From Setophaga petechia (taxonomy: Eukaryota > Chordata > Aves > Passeriformes > Parulidae): a stretch of 64,000 bases of DNA. The notes under the pieces are model-generated. The model searched no databases. It was given only the letters and a program-made list of their open reading frames with translations, and was not told where the DNA came from. The stretch is taken from assembly GCA_024362935.1 (NCBI GenBank), contig JANCRA010000033.1:9769714-9833713 (forward strand). The letters are read 5' to 3'. Of this stretch, positions 1-9,856 are shown one piece after another; position 1 is the stretch's first letter, and each line of letters begins with the position of its first letter. The translations under genes were made by a program, and so were the position numbers.

Positions 1-784
1 TTTCCATGCAAACACCTTGTGTGTCAAAGGAGGATTCAATAGGAAATATGCTCATTGTTGGCTAATTACATATTCTTTGTCTTTAAAATAAAAGTCTACA
101 TTAGCAACTAATAGAATATCCATTCAAAAGTGAGGATTACATGCATGTCTGCAATAATTTGGACTTTACCTAAATGAATTTTCCTACAGCCAAAAGAAAG
201 CACTTTATAAAAAAGAGTGAAAAATCTTCCTTTAATTTTAATTCCCAGTCACAAGTAGCATCCTTTTAAAAATCCTTACGCAGTAATGCTTTCGATACTG
301 CCGCCTAAGCTAGAGAAGTGTTTTGAAGCAATGTAGCTTGTACACCATGGTGACAAAAAGGCAATTGTCCTCCAGCGGTGGAGGCACCGCATCGGTAAAC
401 ATTCTACTTAGGCTGTGATAGGCTCCTGTCTCAGCACTTGCTACGGAAATGAAATTCTTATAGGATTTTTGAGGAAAACACAGGAGACAGAGATAGCAAA
501 TTAACAGCTTTAAAACTAACAACTTTCTCACTCAGCCACAGGGTGGGGGCGTAGCTTTGGTGACGGCGATTTTTCCTAACAGGGCGTATTGTTATTTAAT
601 TAGGATATTTTAAAAGAAAGTCTTGTCGCCTGCCTCTTGCCCCAAACAGAAAAAAACCCAAAACCATTTGATGATTTTAAACAAGAGATAAGCTGGATAC
701 AAAACGAGTAAATAAATGAAAATGCTGTAGTGACTTTCAGAAGAAAATGAAAAGTTAAATGTAAAGAATTTGAAAGAAAACCAG
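1..784. other. Upstream non-coding DNA
   Basis: AT-rich sequence with no recognised gene. A 73-codon minus-strand frame at 310-531 starts with a hydrophobic stretch, but no family was recognised and no codon pattern supports it. Confidence 0.6.
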
Positions 785-1100
785 TGAATTTAGAGTCCAA
801 TCGGACCTTCTGGAGGTTCAGGCCCCAGCCCCGCTCTGCAGCGCTCCCCGCGCCCAGAGCGCCCTCGGCGCGGCTGAGACCGCGCAGAGCCCGGAGTCCC
901 CCCGGCCGGTCCCTCCCCGGGGCGCCTTTCCCCGGACCCCGACACTCGGGCGACAAGGGACAAGGCCTTGCCCACCGCTTCTTTCCCCTTTTCAACAATG
1001 GTGTTTCCGACTGACTCGGCGAGGGGAACGCCCGTCACTGATGAGGATGCGGAAAGTGCCACCGCAGGGCATCACGAGAGCCACGGTAACCGCACACCTT
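785..1100. promoter_or_regulatory. Separate upstream CpG-dense island
   Basis: About 300 bp with roughly 30 CpGs stand out from AT-rich flanks. A CCAAT box lies at 797-801 (gagtccaatcgg). It could be a second promoter, an upstream alternative PREX1 first exon or a lncRNA start. Open frames on both strands here are proline/arginine-rich and unrecognised, as expected of a CpG island. Confidence 0.55.
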
Positions 1101-2118
1101 GACCCAAGACTGCCTCATTAGGAGACATGGGGAAATAAAATATTGACATTTAATAAAGACAATTTCCACACCTAGGGCTGAAAGCATTTGAGATATTTTT
1201 ACACTGCAGACCTGCAGCCTTCTGCAACCGTGTCTTGATCCAAGAGCTGTTTTTTCATTCCATGTAATGCGATACCCATGAAGCCTTGAGATGGTAACTG
1301 GGCGTGTTATACTTATTCCTGAATAGAAAACTTATAAACCAGAATAATGATCAGTGAGAAAATAAAAAAGCCCATGCTGAGATAAAAAAAAAGTTCAAGA
1401 GATATTTTGGTTTAGCCGGGGGAAGATGACAATTATTACATTATTTGTTACATTTCGTTTTGCTAAGTTTACTTTTTAAGGTAGTATATCCAATAAGTGT
1501 CTCTATTATTTTGCCTCTTAGGAGTTCACATTATTAACTTTTTTAAATCTTCCTCTTGAAACCTTTTTCCCAGAAAAGAAAATAAAATAAAAGAAAAGAA
1601 AAGAAAAGAAAAGAAAAGAAAAAGTATTTGTAGTCTCCCAAAAGCCTGGCAGTGTTCTTATGATGGAATGAAGATATTTGGGAGAATCTCCACCGTTATG
1701 AACCAAGTTAGCCTTCAGGGAATGGTGGGAGTAGTGCTGAATTGCAGCCCTCAGCCTGGTTTTGTTGTGCAGTTTGCCCTGTTCATCTCTGCCCTTACGC
1801 TGCACGCTCACTTTGCACAAGCAGTTACAACTTACTTAAAACCTCTGCATTTTGGATTCACAGCGATGAAACCTGCTTTCGTATTTATTCTTTGTTGGCA
1901 TAGAAGTCTGTGATTCCTTATCTCTGCCCGTTTGTGTCCATTGTGCTGTGCTCGTTCCTGTGTGACAACGGCGGTGTCTGTGTCACCCCCGCTTAGCGGC
2001 GGGCCGGGCCGGGCCTGTAGGGCTGGGGGCAAGTCCCTGCTCGTGCGGGAAGGTGCGGTGTGTTCACCGCGCTGTGCTGTGTTCGTGTGCCGTGGGGTGA
2101 GCCCTGTGTCCGGCCGCG
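1101..2118. other. Non-coding spacer with (AAAAG)n microsatellite
   Basis: AT-rich to about 1930, then rising GC toward the minisatellite. An AAAAG-type microsatellite lies at about 1572-1623, adjoining an imperfect AATAAA-rich run. No coding evidence. Confidence 0.7.
1572..1623 (+). repeat. (AAAAG)n microsatellite
   Basis: Tandem gaaaa units, with a short aaataaaataa interruption at the left end. Likely length-polymorphic. Confidence 0.9.
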
Positions 2119-2945
2119 CTGCGTGACCGCGCTGTGCGGGCTGTGCGGGCTGTGTGACCGCGCTGTGTGACCGCGCTGTGAGGGCTGTGCGGGCTGTGTG
2201 ACCGCGATGTGCGGGCTGTGTGACCGCGCTGTGTGACCGCGCTGTGCGGGCTGTGTGACCGCGATGTGCGGGCTGTGTGACCGCGCTGTGTGACCGCGCT
2301 GTGAGGGCTGTGCGGGCTGTGTGACCGCGATGTGCGGGCTGTGTGACCGCGCTGTGTGACCGCGATGTGCGGGCTGTGTGACCGCGATGTGTGACCGCGC
2401 TGTGCGGGCTGTGTGACCGCGCTGTGTGACCGCGATGTGCGGGCTGTGTGACCGCGATGTGTGACCGCGCTGTGCGGGCTGTGTGACCGCGCTGTGTGAC
2501 CGCGCCGTGCGGGCTGTGCGGGCTGCGTGACCGCGATGTGCGGGCTGTGTGACCGCGCTGTGTGACCGCGCTGTGCGGGCTGTGCGGGCTGTGTGACCGC
2601 GCTGTGTGACCGCGCTGTGCGGGCTGTGCGGGCTGTGTGACCGCGATGTGCGGGCTGTGCGGGCTGTGTGACCGCGATGTGCGGGCTGTGTGACCGCGCT
2701 GTGTGACCGGCGCTGTGTGACCGGCGCTGTGTGACCGCGCTGTGCGGGCTGTGTGACCGCGCTGTGTGACCGCGCTGTGCGGGCTGTACGGGCTGTGTGA
2801 CCGCGATGTGCGGGCTGTGCGGGCTGTGTGACCGCGCTGTGCGGGCTGTACGGGCTGTGTGACCGCGATGTGCGGGCTGTACGGGCTGTGTGACCGCGAT
2901 GTGCGGGCTGTGCGGGCTGTGTGACCGCGATGTGCGGGCTGTGCA
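2119..2945. repeat. CpG-rich minisatellite upstream of PREX1
   Basis: About 830 bp are built from two interspersed modules: a 13-bp unit ctgtgtgaccgcg and a 9-bp unit ctgtgcggg or atgtgcggg. They combine into 22-, 31- and 35-bp higher-order units. Variants include ctgtacggg and a one-base insertion giving ctgtgtgaccggcg, twice near 2700-2727. Each long unit contains cgcg, so the array is itself CpG-dense. It ends about 500 bp before the start codon. The complementary strand has no stops in two frames over most of the array, giving His/Ser/Gln/Thr-rich open frames of more than 300 codons. These are repeat artefacts. Confidence 0.95.
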
Positions 2946-2969
2946 GCAACTCAACACACTGTGAAGTGC

Positions 2970-3054
2970 GGGGGGGGGGGGCAGAGGGCGAGGTGTGCGG
3001 GGTCTGCAGCGCACGGGGGTGAGGGAGCGCGTGTGGGAGGAGATGGGGGAGTGC
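2970..3054 (+). other. G-run cluster, possible G-quadruplex
   Basis: A run of 12 G (2970-2981) is followed by runs of 3 to 5 G separated mostly by short loops, up to the ggggg near 3046-3050. This is a plausible quadruplex former on the + strand between the minisatellite and the promoter core. Several loops exceed 7 nt, so only part of it fits strict patterns. Confidence 0.45.
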
Positions 3055-3318
3055 GCATGAGAGGCGATGCGTGAGAGGGGCTGCGTGAGACGCGGCTATG
3101 AGGGTGTGCTGGACGTGGAGCCGAGGACAGGCGACTACGAGGGTACGCGGGACGAGACGACAAAGCCGTATTGCCCTCGCTCTCGCCCCGCCCCGCTGCC
3201 CTCCGCCGGCCCCCGGGGCCGGGCTCCGCCGCCTGCGCCCGCCCCGTCCCTCCTTCCCCCCCCGCCACCGGGACTTCCCTTCGCGCTCTATTCAGCGGCG
3301 CCGCGCCGCTAGCCCGGC

Positions 3319-3360
3319 ATGTCCCGCAGCCGGGCTTCGCCCAGCGCCCGGCTCCTGTAA
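3319..3360 (+). other. Upstream ORF 1 (13 codons plus stop) before PREX1 start
   Basis: ATG at 3319 opens 13 codons and ends at TAA 3358-3360, ahead of the main ATG. Its context is fair, with G at -3 and T at +4. Whether it is in the mRNA depends on the unknown transcription start. Confidence 0.4.
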
Positions 3361-3397
3361 CGCCTCGGCCCGCGGGCGAGGCAGGGCCGAGGAGGCC

Positions 3398-3412
3398 ATG
3401 GGGGGCTCCTGA
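3398..3412 (+). other. Upstream ORF 2 (4 codons plus stop) before PREX1 start
   Basis: ATG GGG GGC TCC TGA ends 38 nt before the main start codon. Its context is strong, with G at -3 and G at +4. If transcribed, it would lie close enough to the main ATG to affect scanning or reinitiation. Confidence 0.5.
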
Positions 3413-3450
3413 GGGAGCGGGGAGCGGAGCGCCCGGCCCGCGCCGCCACC

Positions 3451-3609
3451 ATGGAGCCGCCGCCGCCGCCGCCCGGCGCCCCCAGCGCCGCCGAGCCCGC
3501 CGGCTGCCCCAAGGACACCGACCGCCAGCTGCGCCTCCGCCTCTGCGTCCTCAACGAGATCCTCAGCACCGAGCGCGACTACGTGGGGACCCTCCGCTTC
3601 CTGCAGTCG
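3451..3609 (+). CDS. PREX1: PREX1 exon 1 coding part (N-terminus and start of DH domain)
   Basis: This exon gives 53 codons from an ATG in a textbook Kozak context (gccgccaccATGg) to TCG, followed by the consensus donor gtgagt. The first 20 or so residues are low-complexity: a run of six prolines (P3-P8, from five CCG codons plus CCC), then Pro/Ala-rich sequence. From about residue 25 the DH domain starts with [14 protein letters not shown] followed by [14 protein letters not shown], which is the CR1 helix of Dbl-family exchange factors. The Glu in LNEIL (residue 36) aligns with human Glu56, the catalytic Glu mutated in exchange-dead P-Rex1. That numbering is from memory. The N-terminal tail is about 20 residues shorter than in human. 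The exon ends in phase 0. This start is favoured by Kozak context, island position and homology. Confidence 0.96.
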
Positions 3610-6600
3610 GTGAGTGGCGCCGCGGGGCTGGGGAGCGCCCTCGGGGGCACGGCGGGGCCGGGCGGGCGGCCGGAGCGGCTCCTCCCGGCGGCTCCTCCCT
3701 GCGAGGGGGCTGCGAGGGCGGCGGGGCGCAAGTTGTGAAGCGCCGCGCGCGGGGCCGCTCCGCCGAGATGGAGTTTCCGCGGAGAGGCCCGGGCCGGGCC
3801 GGGGCCGCCCGGCAGCGCGGGGCCGGCGGAGCCGCGGTTCTCTCGCCCCCGGCGCGGAGCGCTCCCGGCCCCGCGGGGCGGCTGGAACCGACCCAGGAGT
3901 GGGTCTGCTCTCAGAATGCCTCCTCCCTTTGGTTGTTGTTGTTCAGAAGTTCCTTTTACGCTCACTTGGAAAATCTACCCTTACTATCAGTTGTTTATAA
4001 ATAAATATTATACATGTATCTTTGTTAAATGGTAAACATAAATTTGTGATTGTGCCGGGTGTGTCTGTGCATGTGGAAGCAATTATACCTGCCTCTGAAA
4101 TTATTCACGGGCTAGTTCAGAAGAAGAAAATCCATCTGGATATTTCCATTTTCCTATGTAGGTTCTAAATGTGGAATTAATCCGTGTACCACCACGCTCC
4201 TGCAAATAACTAGAAGAGCGTGTAGTAAAAGTTACTAGATAACAGATAAATATAGTTATAAAAGAAAAATAAACGAATGATCACACAACGATCAAGAATC
4301 AAAGCAAAGGAAGTCTCTGCAGAGATTTCTAAAAGGTTGTTTCTAAAAGGGCAGAAATTCTTTCTGGTGTTTTTCTAGATAAAGACTAAACTCTGGTTTC
4401 ATCTAAAAGCGGTTAGACCCTGGGCCCCTTTTGACCTGTCCTTCTGGCAAGATTTTTGTTTGTTTGTTTTTTAAAATTAGTTTGTCTTCAGTGTTTTTCA
4501 GATTCACCAAAGTGTCCACCAAAGTGGAAAACTGTCTAACATAAAAGATAAATGACAAGGATGTGGTTGCTTTATGAACTAGTCTCTACTTGAACCCTCC
4601 TCTCTCCAGTAATTGAACTCTGAGCCTTTAATTTGAGTTTTCCAACTGAAGTGCCAGTTAGCTTCATTTAGAACTGTGGTTCTGTCTCAGTGTAAGGAGG
4701 TTTTCTTCTAAGATGTAGAAGAGCCCCACCCTACAGACAAAACAAAACAAAACAAAACCAAAATCCCTCAGAAAACTCCTCTGTCCTAAGTACTGAATTT
4801 GAGATTTTGTTAGCTGCAGGCTAGAATGTAGATTCAAGTTACATCTATTTTTAATTCTAGTTTTTACAGCTGAATGTATTCTTAGTGTTAGCTAAATGGG
4901 TTTTTCATGTATTAAAAAAACAAAAGAGGTCTTTTATTTATTTGTAATTGTTAACTTGGCAGTTTTCATTAGAGCAGTAGTGAGTAATACCCCTAGGTAA
5001 CGGCAGGAGAGGATCCTGATGGAGCGCACTCGCTGCGGTCCCGGCTGGCACTGGGGGCAGTTAGAGCCCGTCTGGGGCACTTTGCCACCAGGTGTAGAGG
5101 GGCTGTAGTATTATCTTGTGGTGTTGGTTCTGGAAGTGCAGCTTTACCCCTCTACGAAATTTGTGTTTTAGTAATTATGTTTGAATAAAGCACCGAGGGA
5201 TAGGATCTTCCTGATATCTGGGCCTTAGTTTAGAGCAGCATTCATACACAGGCTTAACTTCAGGCACATGTCAAATATTCATGTGCTGTCCTAAATAATG
5301 TCAGTTTCTTCAGTCATTGACCTACATCTTATGGACTGAATCTCTGTACAACTGCTTTCTTAAAGCTGAATGTTGTTAGCCCCAAGAAAAGGAGGATGAG
5401 GATCTACTAAAGCATGTGAGGGTAAAAGGAGCAGTAGCAGGATGAAATTTTTAAAAATCAAATTTGGAGTGTGAAATATTTTCTGCATGAATTGTGTGGA
5501 TGGCCATAACTTAATCCTTCTAACAAGACAGCCCACAAGGAAGAATTCTGCCCCACCTCCCGCATTGGACAGCCAACACAACGTGGAAGGATAACATCAT
5601 CCATATAATCACTGGGATTAGATGCAAAAGTTTTGCTTTAGGACCCTGATGAAAGTGCTGCTGTGGCCCTGGGACTGTATTCTCACAGGAGGCCGCCCAG
5701 CTCCTGCTTGTTGGCTCTCCTGAGCGTGCTGGCATCCCTGCTCAGGAGCCGCCCCTCCTGCCCCTGGATCTCTGTTTTCTCAGCTCGTGTTCTGTGTGGG
5801 CAGCACCTACCCAGTGCAAAATAAACCAACACTCTTATACTGCCTGGGGTAATGTTAACACTCCAGTGTGACTGGCAAGGTTAGTTGTCTTGTCCTTAGT
5901 GTGAATTGTACTGAAATGGTGTGTACTCCATATGATCCAGATGCAATTTTGGCTGCCCTGAAAGACTGCTGTTTTGTGCAGGAGAACTGCAGCACCCCGA
6001 TCTTCTGAAACTTGTTCCTGTGAAAAAGGAGATGAGACAGATGTGGGATATGGGTTCCTTTGCCTAAGAAACGTCAATAGCTTGGGTTAAATAAAGGAAG
6101 GCTAAAGCTCATATCTTTTATTATCATAATGAATTTCCCCCAAGTAGGCTGGGACAGCTGTGCTTGTATGAGGGAATCTGTGCTCTTGGTTAAATATTTG
6201 CTATTGAAGCTCTAGTCCTCATTAAGTGTTCTCAATAAACAATGTTTTAAAAAGCAAACAGCTAAATTCTATGGGTTTATTCACAGCACTGAAGATGCTT
6301 GCTAGCAGAAGCTTCCTGTGTTCCCTGGTAATGTACAAGATCTCTTAAGTATTTAGAATCTTGCAAGTATTTAATACTATGCGTTTGCAAATGAATCAAG
6401 ATAACCTCGGTTCACTTACAGTATTTTAATCTGTTTTAGGAGATGAATTTATGATCATGTTTAAGGAAAGGTTTCCTTTTTCTTTTCTTTTTCTATGTTC
6501 AGAAATGTTTTCCCACTAAGATGCAGGGGAAAATAGGTTCACTATTAACATAAGGACTCAGCCCTTATTTGCTTTACCTAAAGGATTGTGGTCCATATTT

Positions 6601-9380
6601 TGCTTTCATAAATTAATAAAGTGAGTATGTAAAGTTTAATATAAAGCATAATTAAAGTTATAATTAAAGTGATAGAACATGGAGTTCTAACTCTCTTCTG
6701 CCAGCTCAGAGCTGATGACCTGAAGTTACTGATTTAGTTACGAATATACACACACGATATGGTGTCCTGTTTTATTTGCCATTTTGTTAAGCAGGGATGG
6801 TATTATTGCTAATTATGGAATTATTCTTGAAGAAATGCTGTGTAACTCAGGAGTATTAATAGACAATACTGCAGTTATGCAGCTGTGTTACTGGCTGCAC
6901 TAGTACATTATACAGACAAACTTTTTAAGCAGCAGGGAGAACTGCATGGAGCAGATGGAAATATATTGCTGCTAACATTAAAGAACTGCTGACCACAGAA
7001 GAAGCAAAGTGGAAAATTGTTAGAACCTAATGGAACTTTAGTAAAAGTTTCAGGAGTAAGATAAACTTCAAAGGCATAAAGACAGATAATTCTAAGTCTC
7101 TGGTGTGATCATAAACCATAAGGATTTTCAGTCTCCAAGTTTTAAGATTCAATTAATCCTTTGGCCTCTTTTAACTCTGTAATGTCTACAGAAAGTTTAT
7201 CTTGTCCTATGTAATTTTGTAAATACCTCTTTTTTTTTTTTTGGAATCACACCAGGTGATGATTTAGTTTGAGTGAGCTGCAGATGAATGCAGCCCCTGT
7301 CTGGTGGCGGCGCCCTGCGGAGGTGCGGTGTCTGCAGGGTGCACCCTCAGGCCCAGCCAGGCTCTGGGGGCCTGGTCGTGCTCCGAGTGTCCCTTGCTAC
7401 AGAGGAGTCATGCACAGTTTGTTGGGGAGAGAAAAGTTGTGGTGTGTTTGACTGTTGCATGGTCATTGCACAGAAACCCAGTCAAATCTGACACTGGTAT
7501 TTCAGTAATTGAAGACCAGCTCTCAGGTAAGGAGACGCAGGAGCCCTGAGAGATTTCAGACATACTTGTTGACCATCATTCTAAAAACAGATGAAATGGT
7601 GAATACACAGCAGTTGGCGGTCAGGTTTTTAAAAGGTTTTTTTTACCATTTTGTAGATAAAATCAGGAGTTACATGTGGAAGTGTTGGAGCAGTAGTTAT
7701 CCAGTACGCTGGGTTGCAGTGGTAGGTATTTTGTTGCATCACTTTTTTCCCTTACATTCATGTATCTCATCCAACATTCAGCTCAAACCTGCACATGCAG
7801 CTTCCACAGCTTAGATAATTGCAAATATATAAAGTCAAATTGTTCTCTACAGTGTATGTCTCTTTCATCTTTCCAGAGACAAACCAGCAACTTGTTAATT
7901 TTAATGTCAGAATGACAGGATGTACTTTTAGCTTGAGCAATTGCTGCTTGTTCTGTGAAGGCATGAAAACGGTAGGAAAGGTGAATTGTTACCAGATAGG
8001 TATCAAATTGGATAAGTAATTGTACCCATACTATTTTTAGGTTTCAGTGTCATGCATTCCTTTATTTTTGTATGAAAACTAGAAGTCCTCTTCAATCCTA
8101 TCAATTCTGTAAATGTTACATTAGGACATGTTCCATCAGATAAATTAGCCCACATCCTACAGACTCAAAATATTTGTGTTTTGCTCCTCTTTCTTGCTTG
8201 CCTTGTAGGTGTAATTGATCTGTCTCTGGGTTTTGCACTCCACCCATCTCGAAACATGATAAGCATCACAGGCTTTGTTTGGTCTTCCCCCTCCTCCTTC
8301 CCTTTCTATTTCACAATCTTGTTTGCATCCAAGATGGGGCTCTGGTGCTCTAATAGAGTAGCAAACAGACCATTTGTCTCAGCTGTGTGCTGTGGTTTCC
8401 TGTCCTACCCTGTTCTCTGCCTGTTCACCCTCTGTAGATACAGATAAATGCTGATTCTGGAAGGTGAACCATATGGTTTGGGTAATGGTGCTTCTTTATT
8501 AGGAGACAGCTAAAAGAGCATTCTTGGGAGAAGAAGGAGATGGGAAAGGAAATTGCTTGGAAGTGATCTAAATTACCTTTGCTGATCTGTTATTTTGGGT
8601 CAGTTGTTAGAACTGCAAAAGATGTTCTGTTTAAAGTTACAGAGCTTTTTTTTTTTAAGTCTGGTTGCTGATGTATGCAAATTGAGGAAGATGACAGATT
8701 TAATTTTAAATGACGTGTTTGTAGCCCTTCTGGTTGTAAAGCACGAATTGAAGATAGAACATTAGCAAAACAAAAATGCTTCTGAGTTTTTGGGGGCTTT
8801 TGTTTTAAATCTTGAATTTGGGGTTGGCAATTCTGCTAGTAGAGTTCTCTGTTTGGACCAAGTGTATTGCAGAATCAGCAGCTAAAAGCTGAAATGCAAA
8901 TAGATGAAAAGGTTCTTTTGCTCCAGATACAAAAAAGAAAGTGATGAAAACAATCTGGATGTAGAAAGATGAAGCAAAAGTGAGACACTGAAAAGCAAAA
9001 CAAAGCAAAGAGAGAGCTCTGAAAATATTTTTTCATCTCAGCCTGTGGTGTAGAGAGCCCAGTTTACAGCCATGGGTCTAAGGTCGGGGCTGGAGGATCC
9101 AGAATACCCAGGTTCTCTCCTGCTCTGAGCTGTATGAGCCTAGTGTGTTGCTTGGAATATAGTGTGCTGAGCCCATGCCTTTTGCAGTGAGGCTTTACAA
9201 ACCAGTTACATAGAAGCTCAGCAGCTTTTTATGTGAAAGAAGGTGTTTATTCTTTTTGCACTCTCACAGAATTTCCACGGTGAGAAAATATCAATAAATC
9301 CTCTGTGTAGTTTCACCAGTTTTCTGCCGTACAGGTTAGAAACGAATTTCTCTTTGCCTCCCTTAACTCATTCCAGCTCG
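3610..9380 (+). other. PREX1: PREX1 intron 1, first part
   Basis: The first 290 bp continue the CpG island. From about 3900 the sequence is AT-rich intron with poly-T (7231-7242) and an AAAAC run (4737-4758). Small GC patches occur at 4999-5060 and 7300-7390. No exon-like frame with splice sites and a known protein match was seen. Confidence 0.8.
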
Positions 9381-9570
9381 GTGTGCATCTGACCCCTTTT
9401 ACCCTTTATCTCGGACTGACTTTGGTCTCGTTACGTCCTTTAGAACGAGGTGTCTGCCCTGTTTCTGGCTCGGCATGTCTCCCTGCTCTCGGCTGCTGTG
9501 CTGTGGTCCATCAGCCCTTTCGCAGACTGTCCCTCCCTGTCCTTTCGGGCGCGCCAGCTGCTGTGAACGT

Positions 9571-9856
9571 GTGCCCTGCTCTGAGGGACGAGGGAGGGCC
9601 CGGCTGTCCCAGGGCCGCTCCGGTGCCTCTGCAGGGTGCCCTGCTCTGAGGGACGAGGGAGGGCCCGGCTGCGCGGGCTGTCCCAGGGCCGCTCCGGTGC
9701 CTCTGCAGGGTGCCCTGCTCTGAGGGACGAGGGAGGGCCCGGCTGTCCCGGCTGTCCCAGGGCCGCTCCGGTGCCTCTGCAGGGTGCCCTGCTCTGAGGG
9801 ACGAGGGAGGGCCCGGCTGTCCCGGCTGTCCCAGGGCCGCTCCGGTGCCTCTGCAG
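9571..9856. repeat. Intron 1 minisatellite, 65- to 74-bp units, four copies
   Basis: Four tandem copies begin gtgccctgctctgaggga at 9571, 9636, 9710 and 9784. The first is 65 bp and the next two are 74 bp, owing to an extra 9 bp (gcgcgggct or cggctgtcc type). The fourth ends near 9856 at ctctgcag. It sits in a GC-rich block at about 9470-9960. Just downstream is a small gatagc repeat (about 9871-9887). Minus-strand frames of 163 and 199 codons here are products of the repeat. Confidence 0.95.

Larger units (their letters stand above)
2946..3450 (+). promoter_or_regulatory. PREX1: Probable PREX1 CpG-island promoter and 5' UTR
   Basis: This segment is strongly GC-rich and dense in CpG, lacks a TATA box and runs directly into the start codon. 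It contains a GC box (ccccgcccc, 3186-3194), which is an Sp1/KLF-type site, and an NRF1-like site (tgcgcatga, 3052-3060). Both fit a dispersed CpG-island promoter. The transcription start cannot be placed from sequence. The island continues past exon 1 to about 3900. Confidence 0.75.

Noticed and set aside
310..531. 73-codon minus-strand frame with signal-peptide-like start
   Set aside because: The hydrophobic start comes from an AT-rich tract. Nothing downstream was recognised.
1030..1130. Possible C/D-box snoRNA (tgatga at 1037-1042)
   Set aside because: No D box (ctga) at a suitable distance and no terminal stem.
1..3000. Search for the neighbouring gene expected upstream of PREX1 in vertebrates (ARFGEF2)
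   Set aside because: No Sec7- or ARFGEF-type coding sequence was seen on either strand. It probably lies outside the window.
1993..3014. 318- and 316-codon minus-strand open frames
   Set aside because: They lie on a minisatellite, two overlapping frames are open at once, and the product is a low-complexity repeat. No gene family fits.
3171..4004. 277-codon + frame through the promoter and exon 1
   Set aside because: It is out of frame with the PREX1 coding exon and Pro/Arg/Ala-rich, as expected of a CpG island. It reads through the exon 1 donor.
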